DNA from: Panagrolaimus kolymaensis
Taxonomy: Eukaryota > Nematoda > Chromadorea > Rhabditida > Panagrolaimidae
Direction of reading: 5' to 3'
Assembly: GCA_028622995.1 (NCBI GenBank)
Contig: JAJQJQ010000068.1
Span: forward strand, 434,001 to 498,000
Length of the DNA stretch: 64,000 bases
Positions 13,601 to 24,087 of the stretch are shown in pieces. The position numbers and the translations under genes are program-made. The notes beneath the pieces are model-generated. The model ran no database searches. It had not been told where the DNA came from and saw only the letters and a list, made by a program, of their open reading frames with translations. The stretch's first letter is position 1. Every line of letters starts with the position of its first letter.

Positions 13601-15531
13601 GCGCCATAGCCGCCTGCCTATGTACATATTATTACAACATAGTATGCAAACATCACAAAAATTAAAATTAAAATTAAAACTTAATTTTAAAAAAAAGCAA
13701 TTACGTTGTTTGTTAGTAAAAATAAATTATCTATAATTTACTTAACTCACTCTTTTTATTTTATTTTTGTGTCAGGCATTCTAAATGTTTAAATTTAATA
13801 ATTTGTAATGTTTTTTTTCTTTTCTAAAAATATACATATTTTATTTAACTACCTTCCTTCTCGTAAGTAAGCTGGGAATTATTTTAATTTATTTATTTAT
13901 TATACAGCCTCATTTCCACTTATATTCGACTAATAACCTTTTTTATTTTAATTCACTACTAAATACACACACACATGAAAATTATTAATGTCAATTAAGT
14001 TAAGTACACTTTTTTATCTTTGATCAAAAAGAGAAAGAAAACAAATTAAAACGTAAAAAAAATAGTTTTTTTATTGCCTTTTGTACAGTATTTTTTCTCG
14101 CTGCCCCTTTCCGAAAAAAAATGAATGTGTTACTAAAGCTACTCACACATTTTTGATTTATGATTAGCCCCTTGATAATTACCGTCTGATGACTTTATAA
14201 ATGATTAAAAATGGCAGAGTGTGTTCGCTTAAAAAAATTAAAACTCATTTCCGCATAAAAAAAGAAAAATAAATGCGATCTTTGTTATTTTTTGAAAAAA
14301 GAAATACATAGAAAATAGCTTTACGAAATATGTTAAAGATAGGACTTTGATTTTTTAGTTAATAAACTTTTTATTTCCCCACTATTTCAAAAATCAGAAG
14401 GAGCAATAAAATATTATGTAGCCTCCGCCACATTTTTTTAAATTTATAATCCAAAAAACTTAAATATTTTAATGGCTTTAAAATTAAAATGTCTCAAGAG
14501 AATAATAGTCTGTGAGGCAACAAAAAAATTGGATTTATTGTCCCAAAAATGGGATTTAAAATATGAGAATAAAAATGATTGATAAACAGAATCTAAAGTT
14601 TCAGTAAAATTTTTGGATGAAGAAAAAAAAAGGTTTCATAGCCACAAAAAAAAAATAAACTATGTATATAAAACACGACGATGAAATCTTTATTTATGCA
14701 TATTAAAAACATTCTTTGCAAAAAATATTTAATCAGCTAATAATTCTTACTCAAAGTCAAAAATTTTCCATCTTACATAAAAAAGAAAAACTTCGAAAGC
14801 AAAAATATGTACATTTTTATTTTTACTTTTCAAAAATTTATTTTAGAAATATTTCTCTTTTTTTGGAATCAAAGAAAAGGTTTTACACATTTAAAAGTTT
14901 CTCTTTAAAAATACACTACTAACACAAAATATTTTGTAAAAAATATAAATAAATAAAAACAATATCAGGAAAAAGTTTTGCAAGGAAAGTAAAAAAATTC
15001 TTTTGGTCATAAACAAAAAAAATTTTTATTTTAATTATTAATTAATCTTCTTTTCTATTTAAAAAGCACAATATCATTCATACAACATTATGGAAGTTGT
15101 TGTTGCTATTAATGTGTGAAAATACTCCTTAATTGAATGCTACAAAAGTTTGTAAATGTCGGAAACTAAAGAAAGATAAGTAAAGCCCTTGAGGGTCTAT
15201 TTTTGCAACTATTGCATGTCCAGCATTACCACAGCTTACATTTTACTCAGAGTTTTTTAAACCATAGTTACTTTTGTTTGATATTATAAAATCAAATAAA
15301 CATTTTAATTAACCTTTTAAAAATAATCTTTTTTTCTTTTCAAAATATTTATTTTGTTTGACGCATTTTATTAATTAAAAATGTAGGTGGTGGACACAGT
15401 AACCGATTTTTTGGCATATGCATTTGTATTCAAAGTATTAAAAATCATTTAATTAATATTAGCAAAAGCTGCATACATAAATATTTAATATTAAAACACT
15501 TTCTTTCTTTCTTTTTTTTTGTATCTCACAG
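10696..15531. other. A/T-rich non-coding stretch
   Basis: No gene supported. Open frames here are phenylalanine- and lysine-rich low-complexity products of T and A runs. The one structural feature noted is a hairpin at 11045-11085. Confidence 0.5.
11045..11085. repeat. Short inverted repeat (hairpin)
   Basis: AATCCTCC (11054-11061), an 8-nt loop GACGCGAT, then GGAGGATT (11070-11077). The stem is extended by A and T runs with one possible G-U pair. The GC-rich core stands out against its surroundings. Function unknown. Confidence 0.6.
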
Positions 15532-15582
15532 CGCAATCATTTTCAATCAAAGGCGGAGTAGAAATGGACAAGCTCAATCGCG
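15532..15582 (+). other. Candidate isolated exon
   Basis: A 51-nt segment of markedly higher G+C sits behind a long pyrimidine tract ending in TATCTCACAG and is followed by a consensus donor GTGAGAG. Two of the three frames are open through it. No neighbouring exon could be joined with confidence, so the gene is unknown. It could be a cassette exon of a large gene whose introns make up this A/T desert, or a chance match. Confidence 0.3.
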
Positions 15583-15699
15583 GTGAGAGACACAAATTAA
15601 GGCAAAGACAACGGGAAAATGACAAGAAACCATGAATTTTTCGATTTTTTTAGAGATTTTTGATAGTTAATGCCTTATATAAAAATCTGGAATGGGTTT

Positions 15700-16010
15700 T
15701 AAGAAAAAGTGTTGAAAGGGCGTTTTTAAGTTAGGTAATTATCTATCTTTTCGTACAAACAAATTAAAATTTCATAAAGAAATAAAAAAATGGCTCTGGA
15801 CTAACTTTTTGTCATTTTGGTGAAAAAACGCGTTTATTTTGCTATCTAATTCATTTGGTCCACTATTAAAAATAAAGGAATTGGTTTTTAAAAAAATGTG
15901 TTCAAAGGGCGTCTGTAAGTTAGATTCTAAGCTACAACTTCGTACAATCAAATTTTAATTTCATAAAAAAATAAAAAAATGGCTCTGGACTAACTTTTTG
16001 GTACATTTGA
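15700..16010. repeat. Direct repeat, two copies of about 110 bp
   Basis: Copy 1 (about 15705-15815) and copy 2 (about 15895-16000) share an AAAGGGCGT start, TAAGTTAG, CTTCGTACAA or TTTCGTACAAA, ATTTCATAAA and the identical block AATGGCTCTGGACTAACTTT, at a period of about 190 bp. No coding potential; likely a degenerate tandem repeat or element remnant. Confidence 0.7.
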
Positions 16011-16146
16011 TGCATCAAAACTACACTTCCAAATGCCTTAAAAAATTGGTTCTTTTACGTAAACATATCTCTCAGATATTGTTTAATCACCTCTCTAATT
16101 TTTTAACAATAAAAAATATTGTTTGCATCTTCAAATTAGTAACTTT

Positions 16147-16266
16147 ATGGCCGAGAAGAAACAAGGTAATATTGCTTTCATAAAAAAGTCATTGCTTTTG
16201 CCTTTGTTTGGCATTTTGGCAACATGCAAAAAGAATCGTCTGCTTGCCATTTGTACTCCGCCATGA
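16147..16266 (+). other. Small open reading frame (39 codons), uncertain
   Basis: An ATGG start in a locally G+C-richer segment opens a 39-residue frame with a charged start (MAEKKQG), a hydrophobic middle (SLLLPLFGILATC) and a basic C-terminal part, ending in TGA. A possible acceptor (CTTCAAATTAG) lies 7 nt before the ATG, and a possible donor, AAG|GTAATA, lies within the frame. It could be a micro-ORF or the first exon of an unseen gene. No family recognised. Confidence 0.2.
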
Positions 16267-16269
16267 TTA

Positions 16270-17950
16270 CGCTGTGATCTATGACTGATTAAAAAAATAG
16301 ATTCGAAGCAATCATTTTTTTTTTGTTTCTTTAAGTCAAAAAGCAAACAATTTGTAGTTAATAATTCCCATATTCTTTCTTTCCATAATTTTATTTTTTT
16401 TCATTGACGTCAATTGAAGATTATTTTCTTATTTAAAACAAAAAATCATCAACAACAAAAAAAAATAAATTTATATATTTTAAATGGAAAAAAGATTAAA
16501 CCCGATTATATAAGGATTTAACGTTGATAATCGGGCGAGAAAAAAAAGGAGGCAGCGCATGCCTTTCCAAATAAAGTATGCGGGTGGATTTCGAAGGTCT
16601 TCACAATAATAAGCTTGGTTGGATTATTGCTGCTGCTGATTGAAGACGACTCCCAATTTTTTTGACATTTTTGAATTTTTGATGGATAATAAAAAAAGCT
16701 TAAAATTTTTTTTGGTTTGAGAGATAAGAAAGAAAAGAAAATGTATTTCAGGAATAACAAAACAAAAAATAACGCATTAAAAAAATTGATATAAAATATA
16801 TTCAATAAAGGATTAAAGGAGTTTGTAAAAAAAAAATGAGAGAAAAATCCTTTGGAACACGTTATCTTTTTTTTCTGACGCATGAATGAAGTCAAAAGAA
16901 AGATGTAATAAATAAATTAATTAAATAGTTTTTTGGTTTTATACGTATATAAAAAAATAAAGATTAAAAAAATTTGTTGCTAAACTTTGCAAAAACATTT
17001 ATATAATTATAGTAATTTTTTTTTTAAAAAAGACCCAAATTTGACGAGGAAAAATGTGAATCAAGTTTATCAAGAAAAAAGTTAACAAAAGTTTTTTTGG
17101 ATGATTTAAACTTGCAAATATTTATTGTTGGTTTTTGAAAATAGAATGAGTTGTTCATTAACAACAAACTACAGTCGTCCTAAATAACAAAATAAAGTCA
17201 TAAATTTATTTAAAAAAAATTAATATTAACAACAATAAATTCTTGGAAATAACTTTTTTAAATGGCACCTTAAATAAAAAATCGATGAACTTTCAAATTT
17301 TGCTTCTTTTTTTTTGCCTAAATGACCAATCATGTATATGCAAATGTGTTGCAACACACTCCAAATAACATTTATGTATCAATCAAAGTTTATATTTATA
17401 TTAAAGCATTATTACTGAACAAAGTAAATTCAATTTAAAAGACGATTACAATCACAAACAGAAGCTAGCTACGGTATACCATGCCGAGAAGCAAAATAAT
17501 TTATTAAACAATCATTTTACTTTAAAAAAGAATAACGAAATTTACTTCAACAAAGAAACAAAAAATGTGTTTTGTCGCTATAAAATACATACATAAAATA
17601 CTATTTTTTGTTACGGTTACTTTTAAAATGTCAGTAATAAATAATAGCACCTGTTTGCCTTTTGATGTCATTTACATCAAAAATGGTTGGAAAAAGTAAT
17701 AACAGAAAGTTAAACCATACATTTTTTAGCCATCGATCAAAGCTGTATAATTTTGAATTATGGAAGCGAGTGAAAACAAGAGTCGATAGATAAAGCTAAC
17801 AGCAGCTTGTAGAATCACAACATCCATCTCGAGTGCGAAATCAATATGTACATATAACGCTAAGATAATGCGGTAGCATGCATTTCTCACAAGTATACCA
17901 TGATAGCATTTTGTTTATCACTGCAGACTGTAGAGAAACTCAAGAAACAC
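16270..17950. other. A/T-rich intergenic stretch
   Basis: No gene supported. The segment 17750-17900 is less A/T-biased than its surroundings but shows no open frame or recognised RNA structure. Confidence 0.45.
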
Positions 17951-17954
17951 AAAC

Positions 17955-18615
17955 AATGATAGTTACATACATAGACAATTTATTATTACATAATTACTAA
18001 TCGAAACAAAAACAAGATTAAATGAAAACTAATAAGTACTTCTTCTTTATCCATACAATCATCATATTATCAGGTTGTCATTTGTCCAGGATAAGCATCA
18101 ATTCTATTTTTACGCATAAGAAATTTCATTTTGCGACTCATATCTTCATTGAATATTGCATTTGCAGCTTCCATCGATGCTGTTTTTCTTTGCATAAATG
18201 GCTTTTGATAATATTGAGTTCTTCGAATAATTTTTATTAATCCTTCACTTTCCATTAGTCTAAAAATAAAAGATATTGTATGAGACTTGAAACTACTAAT
18301 AAAAGAAGAAGAAAACATACCGATTTAACATTTGAAACGCGCCATTAACATTATTTTCTTCAACCATTACTGTTCGATTCATAAATCGTGGATGAGCTTT
18401 CCAAATTCCAGAAAATAAAGGAACGCCAAATGGTTGTTTAAGAGTTCCACGCCACATTCGTACCATCCTTCAAAGCTAGTTTATGTATGTTGGTTGGTTT
18501 ACCTAAAAATGACAAAGAGTTTAATAAATAAATAAAAAGTGAAAACACGGTTAACAAACGCGGCAAAAATTACAAACAAATATGTATGAAAATGAAAAAA
18601 ACATCAATTCCAAAC
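17955..18615. repeat. Segmental duplication, copy A (contains MRPS21 A)
   Basis: About 650 bp that recurs at 21973-22620 in the same orientation. The 3' flank, both exons and the single intron are nearly identical between copies. The 5' flank matches only with many indels. The tdp-1 gene lies between the two copies. Confidence 0.9.
18070..18466 (-). CDS. MRPS21: Mitochondrial small ribosomal subunit protein bS21m (MRPS21), copy A
   Basis: Two exons: complement(18070..18259, 18321..18466), 111 aa. Family resemblance covers residues ~30-105: FMNRTVMVEENNVNGAF, then NR-LMESEGLIKIIRR, YYQKPFMQR and the conserved tail MSRKMKFLMRKNRIDAYPG. This matches bacterial S21 / animal MRPS21, a component of the mitochondrial 28S subunit. 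The N-terminal ~28 residues are basic/aromatic and could serve in import. The 61-nt intron has donor CG|GTATGT and acceptor TTTTTAG. The stop is TGA, whereas copy B ends in TAA. A poly(A) signal, AATAAA on the minus strand, lies at 17979-17984. The encoded protein is identical to copy B. Confidence 0.9.
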
Positions 18616-19364
18616 GCTAAATAAATGTATCTTCCTTTTTTACCCCACAAAAAACTAATAATAAAGCAGGTAAGAAAAGGTAAGCTAGGAAATATTTCAC
18701 ATAAAATAAAATACCTACCAAAATAAAAGTTTGTACTTGAACAATTATTTTGAAAATAAGGTGAAGAAGAAAAAAAGAGAGAAAAGTTTGATTATGAAAT
18801 CTAAAAAAGTTTTTTTTGTTGTGTTTGGCTCCATTGCCAAAAAACGTTGACTTTGTTGAATTTTGAGAATCAAGTAACAAAAGAAACGCTGCTTTTTTGC
18901 TTCGATTTCAAAGCAAAAAAAAAGTTGCTGAAAAAGTTTTTTTATTTGTATTTTGCTATTTTGCTGTTTCATGCAATGCTGAAGCTATAGCTTCGAGGAA
19001 ATATTTTTGTAATGTATTTATTTTGGTTACCGACGACAACAATGCTTTATCAAAACTTTTGATGTAATTACTTTTACGACTTTTTTCCTTCAATTTTATT
19101 ATTGAAATAAATACAAATAGCCAACTTAAAAAATAAAATATAAAATAGTATTATAAAGTATAACACATAGTACAAAAAAAGGTAAATGATACAAAAAAAG
19201 GGTGAGAGAAAATTAATAATAAACATGGATCATTCGAAAAAATGTCAATAAGCTTGAAAAATAACCCATCTCGATTCAACAAATACAATACAAAAGTTTA
19301 AAACAAAAAGCATTACGAAAACTAAATAAAAAATAATAACGAGATTGTTTAATTAATAATAATA
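18616..19364. other. Intergenic between tdp-1 and MRPS21 A
   Basis: A/T-rich with no supported gene. A minus-strand AATAAA at 19095-19100, about 265 nt past the tdp-1 stop, is the probable tdp-1 poly(A) signal. Confidence 0.5.
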
Positions 19365-21874
19365 TTAATAATAAGAGTCATCACCGCGACTATAAGGTGA
19401 ACCATATTGTGATCTTGACATTCCACCTCGACCAGAACCAGGTGGACCATGATCATGTCGACCACGCATATGTAAAGAAGATGGTTGTTGTTGATTATGA
19501 TATCGTGGAATTTGGGATGGTGGAGGCATGGGTGATGAACGAGCATTTTGGGTTGAAGAAATAAAATGAGAGAATGCATTCATCATTTCATTGGTTGGAA
19601 GTTGATTCAAATTAAGGGTTTCAAAACCGGATGCTAATGCTTGTGATCCACCCATCGATTGAGGAGGCATCATTCCTGGAGTACCATAATTAGGTTCCAT
19701 TCCGCCATATGCAGTTTCAAAGGTACGTTTGCGTTCTAAAAATTTTTATAATTACTCCGAATCAGCAAGCATAATTTAATTTTACCAAAAGGTCGAACAA
19801 AAGCTTGATCATTAAATCTGCTTGTTGGAGCTTGAATTGGTGATCGCATCCAATCATGAAGAGCAAAATCATTGTATGATGGTCGATCATGCCCATAATT
19901 AGAATAATTAGATGACGACATTCCTGGGGATGTTTCAGTGGTTTTAGGGGCTGCTGATGAAACAGAAACAGATGAACCATCGATAATGAAGTCACCTTTC
20001 CTAAAAAATGAATGCATTTAAAAAAGTTTAAAAAAGTGGATAAAAAAACTCGCTTTATTAATTCCCTAACAATTTTAGGACTTGAAAAGGTTATGAAAGC
20101 AAAAGATCTGAATGGTTTGGGTATAAATGTATCAATAATAGTTGCTTTTGGATCAATTTTCTTTGCTTCAGTAAGGAAGAAATCTTTTAAAGAATTTTCA
20201 CTTGTTTTTTCTTGAAGTCGACCAATGAATAATTTAGCATGTTCAATTCCACCAAATTCACTACGAACATCACCTTTCTGAACAAACAAAGAAATTATAT
20301 TAAAAAAAAAGAATTAAATTTTTGTTTATTATTATTTTACCTTTGAATGAGGAACTTTTACTTCACATCGTCTACCACCAATGCTGTGAACAGGTCGAGT
20401 AAGAACACGAAGTTGGGATTCAAAAGTTTCAAATTGAATAAATCCAAAACCCTTTGAATTTCCAGAATTGTCTTTTTTGATCTAAACAAAACAAGTAATA
20501 ATAATCTCATACAAATACTCTTCAATCGATAAAGTATGAGAATGGAATCAAAGTCAACATCGATCAAAGATTGTTGTTGTTATTGGGAGACGCTATAGAA
20601 ATGCAAAAGAGAGATATATGCAGCAGCAACAGCAACAACAAGCTTAACTCAAACTATTAGATCCTATTATTATCACGCGTTTTCTTTTCTCGTTTTTAGC
20701 TAACATTTTTTTAATTTAAAATTTTATGCAGGAAACAAATATTAAAAAAGTTATGTTGAAGCATTCAAGCAGCGATGAAACAACTCATACAATCTCAATT
20801 TTGTAAATCCTCTCCATTTTTTTTTGCACATTTCTATAGCGTCTTTCTTCCCATCACACTTATTTTTTTTATTTTATACAAACAATATTGCCAATTCAAT
20901 CCATTCAGTAAAAACTCTTTTTTTACTGTTATCTATCTTTTCTTTCTTACCTCACACAATTTCATGCTGCCAAATTGCCCAAAGTAATCTTTTAAATCGT
21001 TTTCCGTAAGTTTAAAAGGTAAACCAAGAACAATTAAATCTGTGGGATGATTGTTGTCATCCTCCTTATCATCTTTAATTTTAACTGCAGCTTCCATACG
21101 TTTCTGTTTTGCACCATAACCGTAATGACCATTTTCACCTTGTTCACTGTCACTCGATTCATTATCATCCATTATTTTTTTACGTTTAGCTGTTTGATCA
21201 CCTGAGAAAATATTATAATACAAAATATTAAAGACACACACCTCGCAAAACAAAAATAAAAAATTTTATAATGGCATTCTTTGAAAGAATTGAAACCTCG
21301 CAAGAAGAAACTTCATTCTTTCTCACATCATCCTTTTTAACAGAGAAACAACATTCTTCTGTTTCGCAAAACAAAATAAGAAAATGATAAACTACTTACT
21401 ACTGGGTCTAATCTTTGTTTCAGAAACTTGGGTAGCATTTACAGCAGCTGATGGAGTATTATTGAATATAACAGTAAAGGTTTTACCAGCCCAACCGGTT
21501 GTAGGAGGATAAAATTTAGAGCCAGTTGAATCAATTCTATAAGGAAAAAAGATTTCAAGTACGAAGCTCAAATAAATATATGAAAATTACAATAAAGCAC
21601 GTGTTGTACCAGTCTCTGTTTTGTATTTGAGTCCATGAGCACCGGGAAAAGCATGGGTAAGAGTTGTTAATCCAAGAGTGTTATCACTCTCCAACGTGGG
21701 AAGTTCCATAATTTCTCCACTTACAAGCTCTTTAACTAATACAAATTCAGGTTCTGCAGGACGTTTAAGACTTTCACTTCGTGAAAGTGGAGCAGCAGCG
21801 CTTTCAATGGGTTTTGCATCTTCCTTAGCTGCTGCGCTAGATTCCAACGTTGTTTGAGCTTGTGTTTCAGACAT
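19365..21874 (-). CDS. tdp-1: TDP-43 homologue, two-RRM RNA-binding protein
   Basis: Seven exons: complement(19365..19735, 19786..20000, 20054..20277, 20341..20481, 20951..21201, 21400..21536, 21591..21874), 540 aa. Order: an acidic/Ser-rich lead, the TDP-43 N-terminal oligomerisation fold (~45-120; LTHAFPGAHGLKYK), a Lys-rich NLS-like stretch (AKRKK), RRM1 (~195-270; RNP2 LIVLGLPF, RNP1 KGFGFIQF), RRM2 (~285-360; RNP2 KLFIGRL, RNP1 RSFAFITF) and a long Ser/Gly/Pro/Asn/Met-rich disordered tail. TDP-43 proteins are nuclear regulators of splicing and RNA stability. The ATG follows immediately after TTTACAG, a trans-splice-type acceptor. The intron between exons 5 and 6 only keeps frame with a GC donor (GCGAGT...TTTTTTAG); using GT there gives a frameshift or stop. 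The intron inside RRM1 (469 nt) is unusually long. Confidence 0.95.
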
Positions 21875-21997
21875 CTGTAAATGATTATTAAAAAATACAA
21901 TCCACAAAGTGGAAAAGACAAATAAAAGATAATAATAAAGTATTACACTTTAAAGAAATACAAAAATGGAAACAACAATAGTTACATACATAGTCAA

Positions 21998-22003
21998 TTT
22001 ATT
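21998..22003 (-). terminator. Poly(A) signal of MRPS21 B
   Basis: AATAAA on the minus strand, 84 nt past the MRPS21 B stop and about 123 nt before the tdp-1 trans-splice-type acceptor. This spacing is like that between genes of nematode operons. Confidence 0.6.
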
Positions 22004-22086
22004 ATTACATAAATACTAATCGAAACAAAAACAAGATTAAATGAAAACTAATAAGTATTTCTTCTTTATCCATACGATCATCATAA

Positions 22087-22483
22087 TTAGGTTGTCATTT
22101 GTCCAGGATATGCATCAATTCTATTTTTACGCATAAGAAATTTCATTTTGCGACTCATATCTTCATTGAATATTGCATTTGCAGCTTCCATCGATGCTGT
22201 TTTTCTTTGCATAAATGGCTTTTGATAATATTGAGTTCTTCGAATAATTTTTATTAATCCTTCACTTTCCATTAGTCTAAAAATAAAAGATATTGTATGA
22301 GACTTGAAACTACTAATAAAAGAAGAAGAAAACATACCGATTTAACATTTGAAACGCGCCATTAACATTATTTTCTTCAACCATTACAGTTCGATTCATA
22401 AATCGTGGATGAGCTTTCCAAATTCCAGAAAATAAAGGAACGCCAAATGGTTGTTTAAGAGTTCCACGCCACATTCGTACCAT
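22087..22483 (-). CDS. MRPS21: Mitochondrial small ribosomal subunit protein bS21m (MRPS21), copy B
   Basis: Two exons: complement(22087..22276, 22338..22483), 111 aa, the same protein as copy A. The coding differences I can see are silent (GCT/GCA for Ala, ACA/ACT for Thr) plus the stop codon (TAA here). The 61-nt intron looks identical. The copy lies 243 bp downstream of the small gene at 22.7-23.4 kb and 212 bp upstream of tdp-1 on the same strand. It therefore looks like the middle cistron of an operon and may be the original copy, since copy A has no downstream neighbour. Which copy is expressed cannot be told. Confidence 0.9.
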
Positions 22484-22726
22484 CCTTCAAAGCTAATCTA
22501 TGATATTTACCTGAAAATGACAAATAGTTTAATAATAATAAAAACTAAATAAAGTAAAAACGCGGTTAACAAACGCGGTAAATGCAAATATATATGAAAA
22601 TGAAAAAAACATCAATCCACCGTAAACGATAAAAATAAAAATCCTTTGGTTTTTTTATCAAACAAAAGCAAATCACGACCGTAAGAAAAAACAAAAACGA
22701 ATAAGAAACAAATAAATAAAACATGG

Positions 22727-23405
22727 TCAATTTCCGCCACCTATATCAAAAAATGGCAATTTTGATGCTTCTGCATAACTTTTAGGTGGTGGTGGTAGTC
22801 TTTCTGGGCGAAGTATGGGTTGATCAATCGTCCAACCTTCTGGAATTAGACCATAGTTAGTCATTTGTACTTTTGGTGGGCGGATATGTATTTGAGGAGC
22901 GGGCGATCCTTGAGGTTGTAAAGGTGATTGTGAGATCATTGCTGGGGAAGAAGATGATGAAGGTAAAATTGGTCGAACTCCATATGAATTTATCAGCATA
23001 GGCACATTTTTAGGAGTTGTTATAGTTTCTAATGCCTGGAAAAGTGAAAAATATTTAAAAACATATCTAAATATTTGTTTATAAGCTTACATCTGTGACA
23101 GTTTTAATTAATGTTTGATCCTTTGCGGATGCATGTAAAAATGCTAAAATAAATTCTTCTTTTGAACATTGAGCTAATAATTTATGAAGCTGAGCATCCA
23201 CAGATTCATTAACCGTTGTAGTTCGACCTTGAAGCTCAGATATTCTTGCATTCATTTCCATTTCATATTGTCGAAACTTTGCAACATAATTTTCATAATC
23301 TGTTGTTCCTTGGGCATTCTTATGATCAATCTTCCATTTATCGAATCGTTGTTTATGACTTTCAAAATCTTGAATCAATGCATCCACTGGAATATGTTGT
23401 TCCAT
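22727..23405 (-). CDS. Unrecognised protein, helical N-terminus and Pro-rich tail
   Basis: Two exons: complement(22727..23035, 23091..23405), 207 aa. Residues 1-105 are charged and helix-like, with many Gln/Lys/Glu (DFESHKQRFDKWKIDHKNAQ), then a LLAQCSKEEFILAFLHAS segment. The remainder is low in secondary structure and rich in Pro/Ser (LPSSSSSP, PQGSPAPQIHIRPPK) and ends KLPFFDIGGGN. No signal peptide or membrane segment is seen. I do not recognise the family. It lies upstream of MRPS21 B and tdp-1 in the same orientation and could be the first gene of their operon. The usual AATAAA is absent after its stop; a GATAAA variant is at 22654-22659. Confidence 0.7.
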
Positions 23406-24087
23406 GATGAGAGGATAAGGTAAATGAAAGAGCTGAAGTTGGGTAAAGATTGTTAAATGGTCAAATAGTCAATCAATTAAAATAATAAAAAAGCATTTAC
23501 GCCAAAAATGCTTCAAAAAGAACCAAGCTTGTTTCTACTAGGGTAATATATTATAAAAACTTACTAATAATTAATTCCGTTGCCAAAAGTAGTTAATTAA
23601 TTAAAAAATAAATAGATCAAAATCAAGGGAGTGAAGCTCTGAAAATAGCAACAAACAAAAAAAGACGATGAAAGTTTTCTGGAGAAAAAAAAGGCTGCAA
23701 TAACAACAAATAAATACTTTTATATCTAAATTTTTTTTCAAGGGCTAAAGAAATTCTTTTTTCGTTTTGGGACTTCTTTCCTTTTTTTATAAGGCTTCAT
23801 TCTTTAAAATTGTGTGATTTGCGATATTTATTTCTTCGAATTCTTTGATTGCTTTTTTTCAAAATAAATTATACAATAAATAACTTTTTATTTATTACAA
23901 ACTAAACGTAACATCATGCAATCACTATGACACAACAATTTAAACAAAATAAGATATGGCAATTCAAGTTTCAAAATTTTCATAAACCTTTCAACCATAA
24001 CTTTGCTCCTCCTCTTCATTTATCAAAGATTCGCCTATAAATTTTAATACTTTTTTTGATTTAGAAATTTTTAAATTTCATTTATGT
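23406..24087. other. Intergenic, AGXT 3' side
   Basis: A/T-rich stretch between two minus-strand genes. A minus-strand AATAAA is present near 23888 as a candidate AGXT poly(A) signal. No gene seen. Confidence 0.45.

Larger units (their letters stand above)
21973..22620. repeat. Segmental duplication, copy B (contains MRPS21 B)
   Basis: Partner of 17955-18615, same orientation. Similarity begins near the shared GTTACATACATAG block and runs to the shared AACATCAAT block. Exons and intron are almost base-identical; the 5' flank is similar but with indels. Confidence 0.9.

Noticed and set aside
16518..16895. Minus-strand open frame with SSSISSSNNPTK and TFEIHPHTLFG
   Set aside because: The remainder is Phe/Lys-rich noise and no splice-compatible neighbours were found; could be a lone exon but not supportable.
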